The notes under the pieces were generated by a model that saw nothing but the letters and a program-made list of their open reading frames with translations, was not told where the DNA came from and ran no database searches. Below are positions 1 through 8,828 of a DNA stretch of 64,000 nucleotides, piece by piece. Source of the DNA: Opitutus sp. (GTDB taxonomy: Bacteria > Verrucomicrobiota > Verrucomicrobiia > Opitutales > Opitutaceae); the NCBI GenBank assembly GCA_024998815.1, contig JACEUQ010000001.1, forward strand, positions 310,001-374,000, in the 5' to 3' direction. How positions within the stretch are numbered: position 1 is the first letter of the stretch; each line of letters opens with the position of its first letter. Made by a program: the position numbers and the translations under genes.

Positions 1-171
<171 letters not shown>

Positions 172-261
172 GACGTTTCGAGTTCTTGCAAAGGCGTTAA
201 CTTGGGAAATAATTCCGGGTTAGCGCCTTTGCGCTGAAGTCGAATCTCGTATCTTTCAACC

Positions 262-771
262 ATGGCCGACGTCCCCAAGCCCGCTTTCCTTGTCGATACC
301 GCATCGGACCCCGTTGCTATTCGTATCGAGGGCCGCGCATCGTTTCAGAACAGCCCCTGCTTAAACGAGTTTTTCAACGCGTTGGTGGCGCAGGGCCGGA
401 CTCGCTTCGTGATGGATTTTCAGAACTGCACCAGCATGGACAGCACCTTTTTAGGTGTGTTGGCCGGTGCCGCCCTTCAGTTGCGAAAGCAGTCCACGCC
501 TGGTAGTCTGGTGCTGTGCCGGCTCGGCGAGCGTAATTTGGAATTGATCCGCAATCTAGGCCTGCATCGCCTTCTCACCGTCGACATGGAAACCTCCGGG
601 GTGCATTCGACCACGTTCGCCGCGCTGACCAGCGTGCCAATCCAAGGTGAGCTGGATAACGCACGTATGGTTTTGGCTGCTCACGAAAATCTCGTGGTCG
701 CCGACGAGGCAAACCGCGCCAAGTTCCAAGATGTGCTCAGCTTCTTGAAGAGCCGCGTGCAGCAGGGCTAA
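262..771 (+). CDS. STAS-domain protein (anti-sigma-factor-antagonist type)
   Basis: This 169-residue protein has a STAS fold over roughly residues 17-110. The conserved loop SMDSTFLGVLAG (about 58-69) carries Ser61 at the position that is phosphorylated in SpoIIAA/RsbV proteins. A tail of about 60 residues follows the STAS core and matches nothing I recognise. STAS proteins act in partner switching by binding an RsbW/SpoIIAB-like kinase when unphosphorylated. No kinase or phosphatase is adjacent; the nearest candidate is the fused phosphatase-kinase at 43170-44750. The start is ATG at 262, and 'accatgg' is the only good context, without a clear ribosome binding site. A strong bidirectional terminator follows at about 880. 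Confidence 0.85.
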   Translation: MADVPKPAFLVDTASDPVAIRIEGRASFQNSPCLNEFFNALVAQGRTRFVMDFQNCTSMDSTFLGVLAGAALQLRKQSTPGSLVLCRLGERNLELIRNLGLHRLLTVDMETSGVHSTTFAALTSVPIQGELDNARMVLAAHENLVVADEANRAKFQDVLSFLKSRVQQG

Positions 772-808
772 CCGAACAGCCCGCGGCCAAAGTACGCCGA
801 CTGTTCAA

Positions 809-866
809 CCGACTTCCAGTCGGTCCGAAGTTAGGCTCCGTCAAGTAGCGCAGACTTCCAGTCTGC
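809..866. repeat. Two small palindromes of a dispersed repeat
   Basis: Two imperfectly related palindromes lie in tandem. ccgacttccagtcgg is at 809-823 and gcagacttccagtctgc at 850-866, the latter preceded by aagtagc. The second unit recurs near 51292-51374 as a facing pair, so this is a dispersed REP-like repeat. It sits between the STAS stop and the terminator. Confidence 0.75.
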
Positions 867-879
867 TTCCGCCGACACG

Positions 880-907
880 AAAAACCCGGGCTTGTAGCCC
901 GGGTTTT
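880..907. terminator. Bidirectional rho-independent terminator
   Basis: The stem is aaaaacccgggct/agcccgggttttt with a 3-nt loop, and it reads A-rich then T-rich, so it can work for both strands. It lies between the convergent STAS gene and ilvB. Confidence 0.9.
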
Positions 908-936
908 TCTTTTAGTGCGATACGTTGGCTCGCAGC

Positions 937-2712
937 TTACTTGAGGATCATGTCCTTCACCGTTTTGCCTGCGGGAATCATCGGCAACACGTGCTCGGTG
1001 TAGGGCACGATGATGTCGAGGACGAAGGGGCCGTCGTGATCGAGCATCTCTTGAATCGCCTCGCGCAGCTCACTCTTCTTGAGCACCCGCCGACCTTTCA
1101 CGCCGAAGCCCTCGGCGATTTTTACGAAGTCGGGATAAAGTCCGCCGGGGTTATCCGGACTGCCGATGTTGCTCTGGTGACCCAGGACGGTGTTGCCACG
1201 CACCGAACCATAAAAACGGTCTTCCCATTGTACCACCATGCCGAGGTGCTGGTTGTTCAAAATCATCGCCTTGGCGGCGATCTTCTCCACCGCGGCGGTG
1301 GCCAGCTCCTGGATGTTCATCACGAATGAACCATCGCCGTCGATGTCGATGACCTGCTTGTCGGGGCAAGCAACCTTGGCGCCGAGGGCGGCCGGGTAGC
1401 CGTAACCCATCGCGCCCAAACCCAACGAGCTGATGTAGCGGCGGGGTTCGTCGAATTGATAAAATTGCGCCGCCCACATCTGGTGCTGGCCCACGCCCGT
1501 GGTGATGATTGCATCGCCCTTGGTCAACTCGTACAGCGCCTTGATGGCTTCTTGCGGCAGGATGTGCTTGTGGTCCTCGAACCGGAACGGGTGGTCGCGT
1601 TTCCAGGCTTCGATCTGCGCGTGCCACGACGAGATGTCGGGCGCGGTAAATTGGGTCGAGTGGGTCAGCGCGTTGAGGCGCGTCATCGAGTCTTTGAGCT
1701 CACCCAAAATTGGGTGGGCAACGCGCTTGTTTTTGTTGTGCTCGGCCGCATCGAGATCGATGTGCACGATGGTGGCGGAGCTGGCGAATTTAGAGGTGTC
1801 GCCCGTGATACGATCGTCGAAGCGAGCGCCCAGGCAGATCAGCAGGTCGCATTGATCAACCGCCCAGTTGCCATAAGCGGTTCCGTGCATACCGAACCAG
1901 CGCATCGACAGCGGGTGGCTCTCGGGGAACGCGCCAATGCCCATCAGCGTCGTTGCAACCGGGATGTTAGTTTTTTCGGCGAACGCCTTCAGGTCGCTGT
2001 GTGCCTCGGCCGACACAATGCCGCCTCCGGCGTAGATCACCGGCTTCTTGGCGCTCGCGATGAGTTCAAGAACGCGTTTGAGCTGTTCGTCGGAGGCTTT
2101 CGGCTGCTTCGCGATGGACGGGTTTGCAAAGCTGATTGTCTCTGGGAAAACCGGGACGAGTTTCGCCTGCTGCACATCCTTTGGAATATCAATGACGACC
2201 GGGCCGGGGCGTCCACTGCTGGCCAAGAAAAAGGCCTCCTTGATGATGCGCGGCAGGTCGGCGGCGTTGAGCACGAGGTAACTGTGCTTCACGATCGGCA
2301 GCGTCATGCCGAAAAAATCCGTCTCCTGGAACGCCATCTTACCGATGTATTTTTGGAAAACCTGTCCCGTGATGGCGACCATCGGAGTCGAGTCCATGTA
2401 CGCGTCAGCGATGGCAGAAACCAAGTTGGTTGCACCGGGGCCGCTGGTGGCCATGCACACGCCGACTTTGCCCGTCGCACGCGCGTAGCCTTCGGCGGCG
2501 AAGGAGCCGCCCTGCTCGTGGCGAGGCAGGATCACGCGCACCTTGTCGCTGCGGGCGAAGGCCTGGTGCAGCTCCTGTGAGGCGCCGCCGGGATACGCGA
2601 AAATCACGTCAACCCCTTCGCGGGCCAGCGATTCTACGACCACGTCGGCACCATTCATTAGGCGGCCAGTTTCGGGTTGCGGCGTCGACGAGGGCGAGGT
2701 GGGCGTTTTCAT
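937..2712 (-). CDS. ilvB: Acetolactate synthase, large catalytic subunit
   Basis: This 591-residue ThDP enzyme condenses pyruvate with pyruvate or 2-oxobutyrate, the first common step of valine, leucine and isoleucine synthesis. The N-terminal ThDP domain holds the activating Glu66 ([18 protein letters not shown], about 64-81). The central domain has the FAD-site region [10 protein letters not shown], and the C-terminal ThDP domain has GDGSF...NNQHLGM. An upstream in-frame start at 2847 exists, but the residues it adds are not family-like; ATG at 2712 gives the usual length, with no clear Shine-Dalgarno sequence. The regulatory subunit gene ilvN, often directly downstream, is not here: a terminator and a convergent STAS gene follow. 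Confidence 0.95.
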   Translation of the reverse strand: MKTPTSPSSTPQPETGRLMNGADVVVESLAREGVDVIFAYPGGASQELHQAFARSDKVRVILPRHEQGGSFAAEGYARATGKVGVCMATSGPGATNLVSAIADAYMDSTPMVAITGQVFQKYIGKMAFQETDFFGMTLPIVKHSYLVLNAADLPRIIKEAFFLASSGRPGPVVIDIPKDVQQAKLVPVFPETISFANPSIAKQPKASDEQLKRVLELIASAKKPVIYAGGGIVSAEAHSDLKAFAEKTNIPVATTLMGIGAFPESHPLSMRWFGMHGTAYGNWAVDQCDLLICLGARFDDRITGDTSKFASSATIVHIDLDAAEHNKNKRVAHPILGELKDSMTRLNALTHSTQFTAPDISSWHAQIEAWKRDHPFRFEDHKHILPQEAIKALYELTKGDAIITTGVGQHQMWAAQFYQFDEPRRYISSLGLGAMGYGYPAALGAKVACPDKQVIDIDGDGSFVMNIQELATAAVEKIAAKAMILNNQHLGMVVQWEDRFYGSVRGNTVLGHQSNIGSPDNPGGLYPDFVKIAEGFGVKGRRVLKKSELREAIQEMLDHDGPFVLDIIVPYTEHVLPMIPAGKTVKDMILK

Positions 2713-2863
2713 AAGCGTTAGAGCGGAGATCGTAAGGGTGAGAGAAAACCGACCGCTCCAGTTGCTGGCAAGAGCGGAAAACACGGTGGCATCACAGTTT
2801 CGAGTGCCCTTGAGCATGAGCTGTTCAGGGATTCCAATAACAACCATCCGCGTCTCGTCCCGA

Positions 2864-2919
2864 CCTCGTGCTCACGCACGAAGCCACGTCTGCGTGTGGC
2901 CTTGAGCGTGAGCTCAAGG
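2864..2919. repeat. REP-like palindromes (GTGAGC family)
   Basis: cctcgtgctcacgcacgaag (2864-2883) and ccttgagcgtgagctcaagg (2900-2919) have self-complementary arms. Close relatives recur at 6264-6283, 9099-9118, 9182-9201, 9230-9249 and 9280-9299, always between genes. They lie between the divergent ilvB and ymdB-like genes. Confidence 0.8.
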
Positions 2920-2995
2920 ATTGCGCAAACCCCACTTCTGAAAACACGGATATTTGGGGGTTGGTTTGCCGCTCCCAGTGTGCTCCTTAATTGCC

Positions 2996-3790
2996 GTGCC
3001 AAAAATTTTGTTTATCGGGGACATCGTGGGTAAACCCGGCCGGGAAATCCTAGCCGAACGGCTGTTGCGCCTGCGCGCCGAGTTGAAACTCGATGTCGTC
3101 ATTGCTAACGGCGAAAACGTCGCCGCCGGTTCCGGCATCACCAGTTCCTTGGCCAAGGTGTTACTATGCCTCGGCATCGACGCGATCACCCTAGGCGACC
3201 ATGTGTGGGATCAACGCGGCTGGGATGACGATATCGATGATTTTCCCACCGTTTGCCGTCCCGCGAATTTACCGGCCTCTTGCCCCGGCGCCGACCATGT
3301 CATCCTTGACGTGAAGGGCTTTAAATTGGCCGTTTTCACCGTCCTAGGTCGCACCTTTATGGGTATGAAGGCGGATTGCCCGTTTCTGGTTGCCGAGGCC
3401 ATGTTCAAGAAACTGGAGGGCAAGGCGGACGCCGTGTTGGTGGAAATTCACGCCGAGGCCACCAGTGAGAAAATTGCATTGGGTTGGCATCTCGACGGGC
3501 GCGCCGTGGCCGTTTTGGGCACGCACACTCACGTGCCTACGGCCGATGCCTGCGTGCTTCCTAAAGGCACGGGCTTTATGTGCGACGTCGGCATGACCGG
3601 GCCGTATGCCTCGGTGCTGGGCCGCGAAGTTGCCCCGGTCCTCTCTCGTTTTATAGACGGTATGCCCAAACGCTTCGAAGTGGCCGAGGGCGACGTGCGC
3701 ATTTCGGGCGCCTTGGTGGACTATGACGAGGTCGCTAAACGCACTCGCAGCGTTGAGCTGATCACGGTGCGCCGCGCTGGCGGACGGTGA
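2996..3790 (+). CDS. YmdB-family metallophosphoesterase
   Basis: This 264-residue protein belongs to the YmdB (TIGR00282) branch of calcineurin-like phosphoesterases, which hydrolyse 2',3'-cyclic nucleotides; the Bacillus member affects biofilm formation and motility. Metal ligands are visible in ILFIGDIVGKPGR at the N-terminus, in VVIANGENVAAG, in LGDHVWDQ, in VEIHAEATSEK and in the GTHTHVPTAD loop. GTG at 2996 is preferred because family members begin almost directly with the ILFIGD strand; a TTG start at 2954 would add 14 unconserved residues. The gene is divergent from ilvB and ends in a strong terminator. The physiological role in this organism cannot be read from the sequence. Confidence 0.9.
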   Translation: MPKILFIGDIVGKPGREILAERLLRLRAELKLDVVIANGENVAAGSGITSSLAKVLLCLGIDAITLGDHVWDQRGWDDDIDDFPTVCRPANLPASCPGADHVILDVKGFKLAVFTVLGRTFMGMKADCPFLVAEAMFKKLEGKADAVLVEIHAEATSEKIALGWHLDGRAVAVLGTHTHVPTADACVLPKGTGFMCDVGMTGPYASVLGREVAPVLSRFIDGMPKRFEVAEGDVRISGALVDYDEVAKRTRSVELITVRRAGGR

Positions 3791-3793
3791 CGC

Positions 3794-3828
3794 AAAAAAG
3801 GCGGGCCTGAAGGGGCCCGCCTTTTTTT
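3794..3828. terminator. Bidirectional rho-independent terminator
   Basis: aaaaaaggcgggcc and ggcccgcctttttt pair around a six-base loop. It serves the convergent ymdB-like and accA genes. Confidence 0.9.
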
Positions 3829-3892
3829 GGGGTGCTGGTTGGATCGGGATGTCAGCGCCCATTTATGGGCGAAAAGCGTCCCGTTCGCTTGC

Positions 3893-4873
3893 TCAGTTAT
3901 GCACCACGCCGGCTTCCTCGTACATGCCGAGGCGGCGGTACCGCTCGTAGCGTAGGTCAAGCAGTTCGTCGGCTTTAAGCGCGCGCAGGTCGTTGAGGTG
4001 TTTTTGTAGTGCGTAGCGCAGCGTCGAGGCGGCCTTTTCGTAGTCGTTATGCGCACCGCCGAAGGGCTCGCCGATGACCTCGTCGACCACGCCCAGCTTT
4101 TCGAGCTGGTCGGCGTTGATCTTAAGTGCCTCGGCGGCCTTGGCTGCCGCAGTGGGGTCTTTCCACAGAATCGCCGCGCAGCCTTCGGGCGAGATCACCG
4201 AATAGTAGCTGTTCTCAAAAATGAGTACCCGGTCGGTCACGCCGATGCCCAGCGCGCCACCGGAGCCACCTTCGCCTACTACAATCGAGATCGACGGGAC
4301 ACGCAGCATCGCCATCTCGCGCAGGTTTACCGCGATGGCTTCGGAAACGTGGCGTTCCTCCGAACCGAGACCGGGATACGCGCCGGGAGTGTCGATAAAC
4401 GTGATCACCGGCAGGCCGAATTTTTCAGCCGTTTTCATCAGGCGCAGGGCCTTGCGGTAGCCCTCGGGCTGGGCCATGCCGAAGTTACGCGCGATTTTCT
4501 CCTTGGTGTCGCGGCCTTTTTGCTGGGCGATGATCATGACGGCGTCACCGTTAAAAAAGGCGGTTCCGCCGATCAGTGCGCGGTCATCGTTGAATTGGCG
4601 ATCACCGTGCAGCTCGGTGAAGTTTTCGCAGATCAGGTTAACGTAATCGAGCGCGTACGGGCGCTTCGGATGACGGGCGATCTGCACCTTCTGCCACGGG
4701 GTGAGGCCGGAGTAGATTTCGCGTTGGGTGGAGGAGATTTTGCGCTCAATGGCTGCAATTTCCTTGGCCACGTCGAGGTTGTTCTCAAGCGACTGCTGAC
4801 TGAGTTGCTCCAGCTGGACGCTGAGGTCACGCAAAGGCTTCTCAAACTCGAGGGTGTAGGCGGGTTTTTCCAT
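3893..4873 (-). CDS. accA: Acetyl-CoA carboxylase carboxyltransferase, alpha subunit
   Basis: This 326-residue alpha subunit works with AccD to transfer the carboxyl group from carboxybiotin to acetyl-CoA, the committed step of fatty acid synthesis. The N-terminal helical part (LEFEKPLRDLSVQLEQL) and the core with HPKRPYALDY, ELHGDRQF, TFIDTPGAYPGLGSEE and VVGEGGSGGALGIG are all typical, and the length is close to the family norm. ATG at 4873 matches the usual MxxxxLEFEKP start. accD and the biotin genes are not in the window. The gene stands alone; the IS630-type element begins about 100 bp upstream of its start and could disturb its promoter. Confidence 0.96.
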   Translation of the reverse strand: MEKPAYTLEFEKPLRDLSVQLEQLSQQSLENNLDVAKEIAAIERKISSTQREIYSGLTPWQKVQIARHPKRPYALDYVNLICENFTELHGDRQFNDDRALIGGTAFFNGDAVMIIAQQKGRDTKEKIARNFGMAQPEGYRKALRLMKTAEKFGLPVITFIDTPGAYPGLGSEERHVSEAIAVNLREMAMLRVPSISIVVGEGGSGGALGIGVTDRVLIFENSYYSVISPEGCAAILWKDPTAAAKAAEALKINADQLEKLGVVDEVIGEPFGGAHNDYEKAASTLRYALQKHLNDLRALKADELLDLRYERYRRLGMYEEAGVVHN

Positions 4874-4970
4874 GTGAAGCCGGGAAGGCTAGGGGGTTGG
4901 CGCTGCGTGTGTCAATTGGAGGTATGCGCAAGACGCCGGGGGCGCGGGGATCAGCCCGGTTTTTGCGCTA

Positions 4971-6178
4971 GTACCATGTACCACAAATAATTTCGGATTG
5001 GAATATACAATTTAAATGTGTCTGATGAGGCATGGCCAACCGATACAAAGTGACCCTAACGCAAGCAGAGCGCGATCAACTCACCGAGCTTGCCCGCAAC
5101 GGAAAATCGACGGCGGTAAAGTTTATTTACGCCCGCGCGCTGTTACTCTGCGACGCAGGGGAGTTTGGGCAGCGGTGGACGGTGGCGGACACGGCGGCAG
5201 GGATGGGTGTGAGGACACGTACCATCGAGCATCTTAAGCAGCGCTTTGTTGAAGGGGGATTGGATGCGGCGTTGGCGCGCAAGCCATTGATTAAGAGCAA
5301 AGCGGCTGTTTTTGACGGTGAGTTCGACGCCCGCTTGACTGCACTGGCCTGCTCGCAAGCGCCGAGCGGCTACCAGCGGTGGACAGTACGGCTCTTGGCC
5401 GACAAGCTCGTTGAGCTAAAGATCGCCGAGGCCGTCTCCCCGATGACCGTTCATCGTTCTCTAAAAAAAACGAACTGCGGCCTCATTTAAGCAAATACTG
5501 GAAGATCCCACCCGATGCTGACGCGGCCTTCGTTGCCGCCATGGAAGATGTACTGGAAGTATATCGTCTGCCGCTTGATCCGCGCTTCCCTGTGATTTGT
5601 ATGGATGAGTCTAGCAAGCAATTGGTTGGAGAGGTTAATGCGCCAATCCCGATTGCTCCAGGCCATGGCCAAATCATCGACTACGAATACGTGCGCAACG
5701 GAGTGGTCATGCTTTTTGTTGAGGTCGAGCCGCTGACGGGACGCCGCCACGTCGAGGTGACTGAGCGACGCACCCGCAAGGATTGGGCCTGCTTTATTAA
5801 GGGCATGCTCGATGAACGCTACCCCGACGCGGTCAAGGTCCGCCTGGTCATGGATAATCTCAATACGCACGCCATCGCCTCACTCTACGAAACCTTTGCA
5901 CCGGCTGAAGCCCGCCGCTTAGCCGAGCGGCTGGAAATCCACCATACTCCTAAGCACGGCAGCTGGCTAAACATCGCCGAGATCGAACTGAGCGCACTCA
6001 GTAGCCAGTGCCTGTGCCGACGTATTCCCACCCTCATCGACTTGCGCCATGAGGTTGCCTCTTGGCTCCACCACCACCGCAATCAGCGCGCCGCCACCAT
6101 TAACTGGCACTTCACAACTGAAAAAGCTCGGATAAAACTAGTGAGACTTTATCCGAAACTTTTAGTGGTACATGGTAC
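4971..6178 (+). mobile_element. IS630-type insertion sequence (1208 bp)
   Basis: Imperfect terminal inverted repeats of about 30 bp start with gtaccatgtaccac on both sides. The element is bounded by TA at 4969-4970 and 6179-6180, the dinucleotide target duplicated by IS630/Tc1-mariner elements. It carries one transposase in two overlapping frames. It is inserted between accA and an HD hydrolase gene. Confidence 0.9.
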
Positions 6179-6269
6179 TAGGATAGTTCAAAGCCTCTTT
6201 TTTAAGGCTAGGTACGCCGCAAGGGTTCGAACTTCTCTTTGTCAGTGTGGTGCGCAGCCGTGGCCGTGA
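5032..6269 (+). CDS. IS630-family transposase, made by -1 frameshift
   Basis: The first frame (5032-5490) encodes the N-terminal helix-turn-helix region. The second frame, entered at the run of eight A at 5463-5470, encodes KKNELRPHL and then the catalytic domain. Read with a -1 shift the two parts join without loss. The DDE residues are the Asp of CMDESSKQL, the Asp of LVMDNLNTH and the Glu of SWLNIAEIELS. This layout fits programmed -1 frameshifting known in several IS families. Oddly, the second frame has no stop inside the element: it runs through the right inverted repeat and ends at 6269 in flanking DNA, adding about 30 foreign residues. Transposition activity is therefore uncertain. 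Confidence 0.85.
5463..5470 (+). promoter_or_regulatory. Probable -1 frameshift slippery run
   Basis: Eight consecutive A residues (CTA AAA AAA ACG in the upstream frame) lie exactly where the transposase must change frame. A slip of one base back gives CTA AAA AAA AAC GAA. I did not identify a clear stimulatory pseudoknot. Confidence 0.75.
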
Positions 6270-6283
6270 GCGTGAGCTCACGG
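6264..6283. repeat. REP-like palindrome (GTGAGC family)
   Basis: ccgtgagcgtgagctcacgg is a variant of the palindrome at 2900 and 9099-9299 in which both arms changed together (tt/aa to gt/ac). The compensating change suggests that the hairpin itself is kept. Confidence 0.7.
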
Positions 6284-6321
6284 TGGTGGTAGGACGCCTC
6301 GCCGTGTGTGCGACTGAGTTA

Positions 6322-6915
6322 TTACTTCGGCAGGTGGCCGGCATGGACAGCTGCGGCGATTAACTCGGCTGCGTGCTCCCAGACCGCCGGTGCGCCCTCC
6401 GCGATGTATTGGCCGCGGGCGATAACCCGGTCGCTGGTGACGCCGTTTTGCCTCCACGCGACGCCCTCGGTGAGGCAGTTTTGCAGCATTGGCTGAAACC
6501 GATCCAGTGCGGCGGCAAATTTGGCTTCCGGTGTGGTTCGCGCCTCGAATTCGTCCCATAGGCTGCGAAACTCGGCGGTTTGGTCAGCGGGAAGCAGCCC
6601 AAAAATCCGCTCGGCGGCACGTGACTCGCGGGCGTGCTGGTCGGCTTGTTGAGCGGGAGAGTAGGCGAATGTATCGCCCGCATCGATTTCGACGATGTCG
6701 TGGATGAGGAGCATTTTGAGCACCTTTAGCACGTCGAGGTTCGGCGTGTTGGCGTGTTCGGCCAGCACCAGAACCATCAAACAGAGGTGCCAGGAGTGTT
6801 CTGCGTCGTTTTCCTGGCGGCGGCTTTGGGTGAGCAAGGTTTGGCGGAGGATCTCCTTTAACTTGTCCACTTCGACGATGAACCGGATTTGCTGAATTAA
6901 GCGCGCGTTGGCCAT
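6322..6915 (-). CDS. HD-domain hydrolase (YfbR/HDDC2-like 5'-nucleotidase type)
   Basis: This 197-residue protein has the HD fold. The metal-binding residues are in ENDAEHSWH (His40, His43) and in LLIHDIVEIDAGD (His72-Asp73), followed by a third Asp in the C-terminal half (AALDRFQP). This pattern matches the HD_3 group that includes YfbR and HDDC2, which remove 5'-phosphate from deoxynucleoside monophosphates; the substrate here is an inference. ATG at 6915 is chosen because the first conserved helix starts shortly after. An upstream GTG at 6996 would place the start inside a palindromic repeat that belongs to the neighbouring transposon. That insertion therefore sits only about 65 bp from the start and may have replaced the promoter. 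Confidence 0.85.
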   Translation of the reverse strand: MANARLIQQIRFIVEVDKLKEILRQTLLTQSRRQENDAEHSWHLCLMVLVLAEHANTPNLDVLKVLKMLLIHDIVEIDAGDTFAYSPAQQADQHARESRAAERIFGLLPADQTAEFRSLWDEFEARTTPEAKFAAALDRFQPMLQNCLTEGVAWRQNGVTSDRVIARGQYIAEGAPAVWEHAAELIAAAVHAGHLPK

Positions 6916-6978
6916 GTCGACTCGATGACTTTCGGCCCCGCGCTTGGCGAGTCCGGAGGCTGCGCCACGAGTTTTCAC

Positions 6979-7034
6979 CCAAACGCAAAGTGTCACCTAT
7001 TAGGTGACACTTTGCGTTTGGCTGGAGTTTGGCC
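6979..7034. repeat. Left inverted end of transposon, containing a 43-bp perfect palindrome
   Basis: Arms ccaaacgcaaagtgtcacct and the mirror aggtgacactttgcgtttgg flank a short at-rich centre around 7000. Bases 7022-7034 extend the copy shared with the right end. Homology with the third copy near 9330 continues through ctgactagt. Confidence 0.85.
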
Positions 7035-7124
7035 TCTGACTAGTTGGCCCGGAGAAGGCCGTAGAGATAAATGGGGCGTCGGGCCCATGGGAAAAAGCGT
7101 GGCCATGAACGATGGTGTCGGACC

Positions 7125-7382
7125 ATGAGCACCACCACCAAAGTTCAGCGCATCATCCGCAAAAACAGTGAGCAGTGGTATGTGACATTACCCGCTTCCA
7201 TCGCCCAGACGATGGGGTTCGCCAAGTCGGAGGCCGTCGAGTGGACCGTCACCGACGCGCATCATTTGGTCCTCTCACGCAGTCTGGTCGCGCCCGTTAT
7301 GCCGGTCACGCCCGAGCTGGTGGACGTAGGCGTTAAAAAAAAGTCCAGTTGGGTTTATCCGATCGGCTGGGACGACTTATGA
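7125..7382 (+). CDS. AbrB/SpoVT-like small DNA-binding protein
   Basis: This 85-residue protein resembles the swapped-hairpin AbrB/MazE fold over about residues 8-50: RRIIRKN-like start, WYVTLPASIAQTMGF and VEWTVTDAHHLVLSR. Such dimers bind palindromic DNA and serve as transition regulators or antitoxins. The C-terminal 35 residues (ending KKSSWVYPIGWDDL) are not recognised. ATG at 7125 is preferred over one at 7071 because the fold begins just after it. Its TGA overlaps the ATG of the transposase (ATGA at 7379-7382), implying translational coupling. The context suggests a regulator or accessory DNA-binding subunit of the transposase, perhaps bound to the palindromic ends; this is inference. 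Confidence 0.7.
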   Translation: MSTTTKVQRIIRKNSEQWYVTLPASIAQTMGFAKSEAVEWTVTDAHHLVLSRSLVAPVMPVTPELVDVGVKKKSSWVYPIGWDDL

Positions 7383-8791
7383 AACGGGCTTGTGCTGCGG
7401 CTTGCGCCGCCCCCGAGTGCGCCCGGAGACTGCAGGGGCATCTCATGGCGGCACTGGTTTCACCGTGCCGGGGGACTCTTACCAACCTGATTTGTCTGTG
7501 CGGGCGTGCCCAGCAGGACTGGACGGCCGACTACCGGTTGTATTCGCGTGACCGGGTGAAGCCGGCGGGGCTTTTCCGCACGGTCCTCCATGAGCTTGAG
7601 GTAAACCTGCCGGCGCTTACCCCGTTGGTGGCCGCCATCGATGACACCCTGGTACGCAAAACCGGGGTCAAGATCGACGGCGTCGGCTGGAAACGCGATC
7701 CGCTCGGCCCCGCGTTCCAAACCAACCTGGTGCGCGGCCAGCGCTATGTGCAACTCTCTGCGGCCTGGCCTGGTTCCGACGGACACGCCCGGATGATTCC
7801 GGTGGATTTCACCCACGCGCCGACGCCGCCAAAGCCGGGTAAAAAAGCCACTACCGACGAGGTTCAGCAGTACACGGAGAAGAAAAAACAGCAGCGGCTT
7901 AATGTCGTCGCGCTCGCCCGCATCCAGCAGCTTCGCCAGGCGCTGCCAGACACGCGCAAACTGGTGGTCGCCGGCGATGGCAGTTACACCAATGCGGTCG
8001 TACTCAAGGGCCTGCCCGCCAAGACCGTTTATATCGGCCGGATCCGCCGGGACGCCGTGCTCAACGCCCTGCCTGGACCACCCGCGGCCACCGGTCGCCC
8101 GCCGGTCTATGGCGCGCCGGTCCAGACCCCGGAAGAGCTGCGCACCGACGACACCGTGGCCTGGCAAAGCGTCGAGGCTTATGCGGCCGGAAAAAAGCAC
8201 ACCTTTAAAATCAAGACCCTCGGGCCGGTGCTGTGGCGTAAAGCCGGGGCGACGCTCCCGTTGCAAGTCATGGTGATCGCCCCGGTGGGCTACCGATTGC
8301 GCGCAGGCTCGAAGCTGCTCTATCGCCAGCCTGCCTTCTTGGTTTGCACCGACCCGGATATGCCCGTGGGTGACCAACTCCAGTATTACCTCTGGCGTTG
8401 GGTCATCGAGGGAAACTTCCGGGATGAGAAAACCCTGATCGGCACCGGCCAGGCACAACTGCGCACCGCCGCCTCCAACCGCAACCAACCCGCCGCCACC
8501 GTCGCCGCCTATGCGCTGTTGTTAATCGCCGCCCTGCTCTTCGGCGATCCTGCGGGGCAAACCCCTGATCCGCCGCCGCATCTTCGCCCGCCCAAATGGC
8601 GCACGCACTCTTCGGGCGCCTCGCCTGCGACCAGTTCCACGGGGGACCTCTTGCGCACCCTGCGCAGCGAATGCTGGGCCGACCAGATCGCCCCAGAGAG
8701 TTTCTCCGACTTCACGTCGACCGACCCTCCCTCCACGAACTCATCAAAAGCGCCACCCTTCTTGGCTGAAGCACTCTTCCGCGCTGCGTAA
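7379..8791 (+). CDS. DDE transposase (DDE_5/IS701-like)
   Basis: This 470-residue protein has the RNase H-type triad. Asp88 or Asp89 is in VAAIDDTLVRKTG, Asp200 in VAGDGSYTN, and Glu344 in WVIEGNFRDEK with the YxxxWxxE..F..EK spacing typical of IS4/IS701 superfamily enzymes. An N-terminal helical part (1-80) probably binds the ends. The C-terminal tail after about residue 390 is rich in Pro, Ser and Thr and could be partly out of the original frame. Translation is coupled to the AbrB-like gene. No second transposase frame is needed, so the gene seems intact. Confidence 0.8.
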   Translation: MKRACAAACAAPECARRLQGHLMAALVSPCRGTLTNLICLCGRAQQDWTADYRLYSRDRVKPAGLFRTVLHELEVNLPALTPLVAAIDDTLVRKTGVKIDGVGWKRDPLGPAFQTNLVRGQRYVQLSAAWPGSDGHARMIPVDFTHAPTPPKPGKKATTDEVQQYTEKKKQQRLNVVALARIQQLRQALPDTRKLVVAGDGSYTNAVVLKGLPAKTVYIGRIRRDAVLNALPGPPAATGRPPVYGAPVQTPEELRTDDTVAWQSVEAYAAGKKHTFKIKTLGPVLWRKAGATLPLQVMVIAPVGYRLRAGSKLLYRQPAFLVCTDPDMPVGDQLQYYLWRWVIEGNFRDEKTLIGTGQAQLRTAASNRNQPAATVAAYALLLIAALLFGDPAGQTPDPPPHLRPPKWRTHSSGASPATSSTGDLLRTLRSECWADQIAPESFSDFTSTDPPSTNSSKAPPFLAEALFRAA

Positions 8792-8828
8792 CCGGGCCTC
8801 CGGCCGCTTCGCATCCACCTGCTTTTGG

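Noticed and set aside
1456-2580. 374-codon frame opposite ilvB
   Set aside because: A high-GC antisense shadow; the translated sequence resembles no protein family and ilvB is clear.
3845-3890. Hairpin gcgcccatttatgggcg as a riboswitch or second terminator
   Set aside because: Short stem, no T-run, and the strong terminator at 3794-3828 already serves both genes.
7125-8791. Toxin-antitoxin pair suggested by an AbrB/MazE-like gene
   Set aside because: The coupled partner is a 470-residue DDE transposase with a catalytic triad, not a MazF, PemK or PIN toxin, and the pair lies within transposon ends.
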